This document shows, piece by piece, positions 60,451-64,000 of a DNA stretch of 64,000 nt. The position numbers were made by a program, and so were the translations under genes. Within the stretch, counting starts at the first letter, position 1. Each line of letters starts with the position of its first letter. The DNA comes from an uncultured Draconibacterium sp. (GTDB taxonomy: Bacteria; Bacteroidota; Bacteroidia; Bacteroidales; Prolixibacteraceae), in NCBI RefSeq assembly GCF_913060805.1, contig NZ_CAJXTC010000001.1, positions 62,001 through 126,000 of the forward strand, read 5' to 3'. A model generated the notes under the pieces. That model did not search any database, was not told the DNA's origin, and saw only the letters and a program-made list of their open reading frames with translations.

Positions 60451-61791
60451 TTAATGCACTTTGGTAAACAGACGGTTAAATCGGATGTTGGCCGGGAAAC
60501 CCTTGTCTTTATCCAGCGAAAGCCAGATAAATTTAGCTTTTCCAACCACGTGATCTTCAGGCACAAAACCCCAGTAGCGCGAGTCGGCCGAGTTGTGGCG
60601 GTTGTCACCCATCATCCAGTAATAGTCCATTTTAAACGTGTAGCTTGTGGCTACTTCTCCGTTAATTTTTATCTGATCGCCGTTTACTTCCAAATCGTTC
60701 GCTTCGTAAATGTCGATTATCCGTTCGTAAATTGGTAAATTATCAACGGTAAGATCGATGGTTTCTCCTTTCGATGGAATTGTTAGCGGACCAAAATTGT
60801 CAACATTCCAGGGGTAACGCTCGTCGGTTGGGAAAATAGCACGTTCCCAGTCTCCGGGTTCTTCCAACATTTTTTCAACCGAAGTAACATTGGCAAATTC
60901 TTTAATTTGTTCAGCTGCTTTTTCGGTTAGTGGCAATAAATATTGTTTGCTCGAGAAAGTATTACGGTCAGCTTCCGAAATGTGCAGTCGGTCGAGTGCT
61001 TTCGGGTTAATGGCTGTTCCGTTGGTTTCAACCAGGTAATTGTACTGAACGCCGTCGAATTTTTTCTGCTCTTCGTCGTTAACGTACAACTGACCCATTT
61101 TAATTTCGATTTTGTCGCCCGGAATTCCTACACATCGTTTAATGTAGTTTTCGCGTTTGTCAACCGGCCGCGAAATAATATCGCCAAAATGTCTTTTATC
61201 GCTCCAAACCCGGTTTCGTCCGTACGATCTAATCAACTGGTAGTAACTCTGCGTAGGTGCACCCAAAGCTACAGTGTCGCCTTCCGGAAAATGGAAAACA
61301 ACAACGTCGTTATTCTTTACATCGGTAAAACCTGCCAGCCGTTTGTATGGTCGCTGAATGGCTTCAGAGTATGATTTTCCGCCAACAATAGGCATGGTAT
61401 TGTGCACAAACGGAAACGACAGCGGTGTGTTTGGCGTTTTAGGCCCGTAAGCCGTTTTACTTACAAACAGGTAATCGCCCACCAACATCGATTTTTCCAT
61501 CGACGAAGTTGGAATGGTGTATGCTTCGATAAAAAACATACGAATAAAAGTAGCCGCAATTACCGCGAAAATAATAGCGTCGACCCATTCAACAACTTTG
61601 GTTTGTTTCCCGTTAGGCGGGTTTTTCTTTTTCCAAAATGCCCAATGTACTTTTTCGGTAATGTAGATGTCGAAAATTATGGCCAGTCCCAGAAACCAAA
61701 GGTAGCTTCCCAGCCAGATTACCCAAAGCGAGTAAAGTATTCCTACAGTGATGAATTTAAACCACTTATTTGTTAGGATCGAACGTATCAT
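60451..61791 (-). CDS. lepB: Signal peptidase I
   Basis: A 446-residue membrane-bound serine protease that removes signal peptides. N-terminal membrane helices (about 8-42) and a third near residue 72-90; catalytic serine in YTIPTSSMEKSMLVGDYLFV (Ser97) and catalytic lysine in NYIKRCVGIPGD (about 215). The last conserved part is MMGDNRHNSADSRYWGFV (about 393-410). A large insertion between, typical of Bacteroidota LepB, makes it longer than E. coli LepB (324). It follows dapB by 11 bases in an operon. Confidence 0.96.
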   Translation of the reverse strand: MIRSILTNKWFKFITVGILYSLWVIWLGSYLWFLGLAIIFDIYITEKVHWAFWKKKNPPNGKQTKVVEWVDAIIFAVIAATFIRMFFIEAYTIPTSSMEKSMLVGDYLFVSKTAYGPKTPNTPLSFPFVHNTMPIVGGKSYSEAIQRPYKRLAGFTDVKNNDVVVFHFPEGDTVALGAPTQSYYQLIRSYGRNRVWSDKRHFGDIISRPVDKRENYIKRCVGIPGDKIEIKMGQLYVNDEEQKKFDGVQYNYLVETNGTAINPKALDRLHISEADRNTFSSKQYLLPLTEKAAEQIKEFANVTSVEKMLEEPGDWERAIFPTDERYPWNVDNFGPLTIPSKGETIDLTVDNLPIYERIIDIYEANDLEVNGDQIKINGEVATSYTFKMDYYWMMGDNRHNSADSRYWGFVPEDHVVGKAKFIWLSLDKDKGFPANIRFNRLFTKVH

Positions 61792-61802
61792 TAATTCTTA
61801 TT

Positions 61803-62519
61803 TTATAATTTTAGTAAGTCTTTCATTGTCAGAATGCCTTTGTTATCAAGGCAATATTCGGCTGCCAACACGGCGCCCGATGCAAAACCTGTACGACTTT
61901 TTGCACTGTGCGTGATCTCGATAAAGTCGATTTCTGATTCGTATTTTACGGTGTGGATACCGGGTACTTGTCCAACGCGCTCCGATTTTATATTCATTTC
62001 GTTATCAGCAGGAGTTTTATCATTCACCCAACCATCTTTTGCCGGCAGGTTTTCAATGATATCTTCGGCCAAGCTGATTGCAGTTCCGCTTGGTGCATCC
62101 AGTTTTTTTGTGTGGTGAACTTCTGTCATTTCAACACCATATTCTGAACGCGGCGCCATTAATTCCGCCAGTTTTTTATTCAGCTCGAAAAACAGGTTTA
62201 CACCCACCGAAAAGTTACTTCCATAAAAAAATGTACCATCAGTTTCGGCACATTTGCTATACACTTCGTCTTTTTTATCGAGCCAGCCGGTTGTTCCGCT
62301 AACAACGGGAATGCCCGCCTCGAAACACAATTTATAATTATTTACTGCCGATGCAGGAATAGTAAATTCAATGGCAACATCGCATTTTTTGAGATTCTCT
62401 ACTGTAAGGTCGTTTTGATTATCGAGATCGATGGTGAGGCCAATTTCGTGACCGCGTGACACCGCGATTTTCTCAATTTCCTTTCCCATTCTCCCGTAGC
62501 CAATTAGTGCAATTCTCAT
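61803..62519 (-). CDS. dapB: 4-hydroxy-tetrahydrodipicolinate reductase
   Basis: A 238-residue enzyme of lysine and diaminopimelate synthesis. NAD(P) motif IALIGYGRMGKEIE (about 2-15), SGTTGWLDKK and the catalytic EVHHTKKLDAPSGTAISLAE (about 131-150, His and Lys). The shortened length (about 270 in E. coli) is usual in Bacteroidota. First gene of dapB-lepB, with a good -7 element 35 bases upstream. Confidence 0.96.
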   Translation of the reverse strand: MRIALIGYGRMGKEIEKIAVSRGHEIGLTIDLDNQNDLTVENLKKCDVAIEFTIPASAVNNYKLCFEAGIPVVSGTTGWLDKKDEVYSKCAETDGTFFYGSNFSVGVNLFFELNKKLAELMAPRSEYGVEMTEVHHTKKLDAPSGTAISLAEDIIENLPAKDGWVNDKTPADNEMNIKSERVGQVPGIHTVKYESEIDFIEITHSAKSRTGFASGAVLAAEYCLDNKGILTMKDLLKL

Positions 62520-62553
62520 TATTTTGCTGATTATCTGTTTTTAGAATAAGCCA

Positions 62554-62561
62554 CAAATATA
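62554..62561 (-). promoter_or_regulatory. Promoter -7 element of dapB-lepB
   Basis: The minus strand reads TATATTTG, a perfect TAnnTTTG element, 35 bases before the dapB ATG (62519). A -33 TTTG at the usual spacing is not evident. Confidence 0.6.
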
Positions 62562-62715
62562 AAACAATACTCAAATGTAGCCATAGTAGTTCCGCACTTA
62601 AAATTATTTCGATGAACACAAGCGGAAAAGGGGTGAACAGGGTTAACGGAAATTTAAAGCCGTGAATATTCAGATAATTGATTTTTGTCTAATTTTATCG
62701 AGATAATTGAAGGAG

Positions 62716-63549
62716 ATGAAGAATATAAAACTGGTTGCAACTGATTTGGATGGTACTTTTCTGAAAAACGACCGTACCGTTAGTGCTGCAAATATTGAGG
62801 CTTTGCACAAACTGGGCGAGAAACAGATCGTTCGGGTTGCGGCAACGGGCCGGAATTTGCAGAAAGTAAAAGATGTGTTGCAGCCCGAACTGCCTTTCGA
62901 TTATGTGGTGTTTTCGTCGGGTGCCGGAGTCTACAACTGGCAAAAAAAGGAACTAATTGCCAACCAGAATATAAAAGTGTCATCGGCAAAAAAACTGCTT
63001 ACTCATTTCGTTAAGCAAGATGTAAATTTTCATGCTTTTTACCCGGTTCCTGATAATCACAAACATTATTATTACCGCGGGAAGGACGATTGCGAGGAGT
63101 TTGAACGTTACTTTAAATTTAATGTAGCGCATGCCGAAGCTTTAAAAACCGACGATTTGCCAAAAGGTGAATTGTGCCAGTTCCTGATCATTATTAAGCA
63201 GGACGAAGAGCGGTTTAATCGTCTGAAAAAGGAGATTGAAGCCTTGTGTCCCGAGATCCGGGTTATTCGTGCATCGTCGCCAATTACGCCGGGGTTTATA
63301 TGGATTGAGGTGTTTCATCATTCGGTATCGAAAGGAAATGGTGTGAATGAAATATGCAAGCGATTGGGAATTTCGAAAGACGAAACTATGGGGCTGGGGA
63401 ACGATTACAACGATTTTGATTTGCTGGAATTTACCATGCACTCGTTTTTAACCGACAACTCGCCACACGAAATAAAAGATAAATATCCGATCATCCCGAG
63501 TAATGAAAACGATGCTTTTGCGTTTTCGGTTCGGTCGTTATTGACTTAA
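62716..63549 (+). CDS. Cof-type HAD-IIB family hydrolase
   Basis: ATG 62716 gives 277 residues; a TTG nine bases upstream opens the frame. Motif I LVATDLDGTFLKND (about 6-19), motif II in RVAATGRNLQKV, cap domain in the middle, and motif IV LGLGNDYNDFDLLEF (about 225-238) make it a Cof/YbiV-type phosphatase acting on sugar or vitamin phosphates. Substrate unknown. The following glycosyltransferase gene starts after 33 bases on the same strand. Confidence 0.93.
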   Translation: MKNIKLVATDLDGTFLKNDRTVSAANIEALHKLGEKQIVRVAATGRNLQKVKDVLQPELPFDYVVFSSGAGVYNWQKKELIANQNIKVSSAKKLLTHFVKQDVNFHAFYPVPDNHKHYYYRGKDDCEEFERYFKFNVAHAEALKTDDLPKGELCQFLIIIKQDEERFNRLKKEIEALCPEIRVIRASSPITPGFIWIEVFHHSVSKGNGVNEICKRLGISKDETMGLGNDYNDFDLLEFTMHSFLTDNSPHEIKDKYPIIPSNENDAFAFSVRSLLT

Positions 63550-63582
63550 AATCTCTCTTATTCAATCAGAAAATTCTATCCA

Positions 63583-64000
63583 GTGAAAGTTTGTGGTTTT
63601 ACATTTATCCGAAATGCCGAAAAGTTTGATTTCCCGATTATTGAAGCAATAACTTCTGTTTTGCCCATTTGCGATCATTTTGTGGTTGCCGTTGGAAAAT
63701 CGGAAGACAACACCCGAAAAATTATTGAAGACATCGATCCGGAAAAGATCAGTGTTGTTGACACGGTTTGGGATGACAAGCTGCGTGAAGGTGGCTTTGT
63801 TTATGCCGACGAAACCAATAAAGCTTTGGATGCTATTCCTGATGAATACGACTGGTGTTTTTACATTCAGGGCGATGAGGTGGTGCATGAAAAATATTTG
63901 CCGGTAATTAAAAATGCCATGGAAAACAACCTCGAACGAAAGGAAGTTGAAGGCCTGTTGTTCCGCTACCGGCATTTTTACGGGACTTACGATTATGTGG
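63583..64000 (+). CDS. Glycosyltransferase family protein, 3'-truncated
   Basis: From GTG 63583 (VKVCGFTFIRNAEKFDFPIIEAITSVLP) the frame stays open to the window end, 139 codons. FTFIRNAE, then ICDHFVVAVGKSEDNTRKIIE, and WCFYIQGDEVVHEKY (a DxE/DxD-like metal site, about 107-121) fit GT2-like transferases that act on sugars for envelope glycans. The GTG start is the first plausible start after the HAD stop in the same frame. The rest of the gene is outside the window. Confidence 0.8.
   Translation, partial: MKVCGFTFIRNAEKFDFPIIEAITSVLPICDHFVVAVGKSEDNTRKIIEDIDPEKISVVDTVWDDKLREGGFVYADETNKALDAIPDEYDWCFYIQGDEVVHEKYLPVIKNAMENNLERKEVEGLLFRYRHFYGTYDYV

Overview
The window is chromosomal DNA of a free-living member of the Bacteroidota, most like the Marinilabiliales/Prolixibacteraceae. 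This is inferred from gene content, not from a database search. Supporting signs are a type IX secretion C-terminal sorting domain, a BatA-type membrane protein, a DUF6261 gene, an LptA/OstA-like protein in a row of periplasmic peptidyl-prolyl isomerases, LepB with a long insertion, a dapB-lepB-wbqC block, and several promoters matching the Bacteroidota -7 element TAnnTTTG. Most start codons lack a Shine-Dalgarno sequence. I found no rRNA, tRNA, CRISPR array, prophage, integrase or intact insertion sequence.

Layout. 1-9.4 kb: a 5'-truncated DUF6261 gene, then a minus-strand outer-envelope block (guaB, three PpiC/SurA-type genes, a MoxR ATPase, an OstA/LptA-like protein). 9.5-15 kb: plus-strand recQ, DUF5063 gene, RNase D-like exonuclease, RlmI-like methyltransferase and cysH. 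15-25 kb is accessory: a glycine-rich lipoprotein between two copies of a REP-like element, a porin plus FMN-binding protein operon, a small membrane-protein cluster with an RDD protein, a T9SS cargo protein, a lipoprotein that looks like an MliC-PliI double lysozyme inhibitor, and outer-membrane phospholipase A. 25-34 kb: TRIC channel, pentapeptide protein, VOC protein, GH53 galactanase, Gre factor, PAS histidine kinase, acetate transporter, the three-gene proton-translocating transhydrogenase, DUF4395. 34-41.5 kb: selenium genes selD and selU, with yedF-like further on, among a transaldolase, an M20 deacylase and a Ste24-like protease. 41.5-51 kb: cinA, AsmA protein, SDR, the ahpC-ahpF/oxyR peroxide module and ornithine aminotransferase. 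51-64 kb: BatA protein, asparaginase, a MerR regulator with a B12-photoreceptor signature, small envelope proteins, aldo/keto reductase, PNPOx-like protein, dapB-lepB and lapA-wbqC, a HAD phosphatase and a 3'-truncated glycosyltransferase.

How the genes work together. The guaB-side block serves outer-membrane protein folding and LPS transport. The pnt operon makes NADPH that the AhpF/AhpC, CysH and DapB pathways need directly or indirectly. OxyR, divergent from ahpC-ahpF, gives peroxide control. SelD makes selenophosphate and SelU puts it into tRNA; no selenocysteine machinery is in the window.

The most unusual signals are non-coding. Two unrelated, degenerate tandem arrays both have an exact 42-base period (790-1041 and about 39226-39499). 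The second resolves into a 21-base register of GGGG-N10-GCCCC boxes, two DNA helical turns apart. The intergenic DNA also carries a shared vocabulary of short word repeats and REP-like double hairpins.
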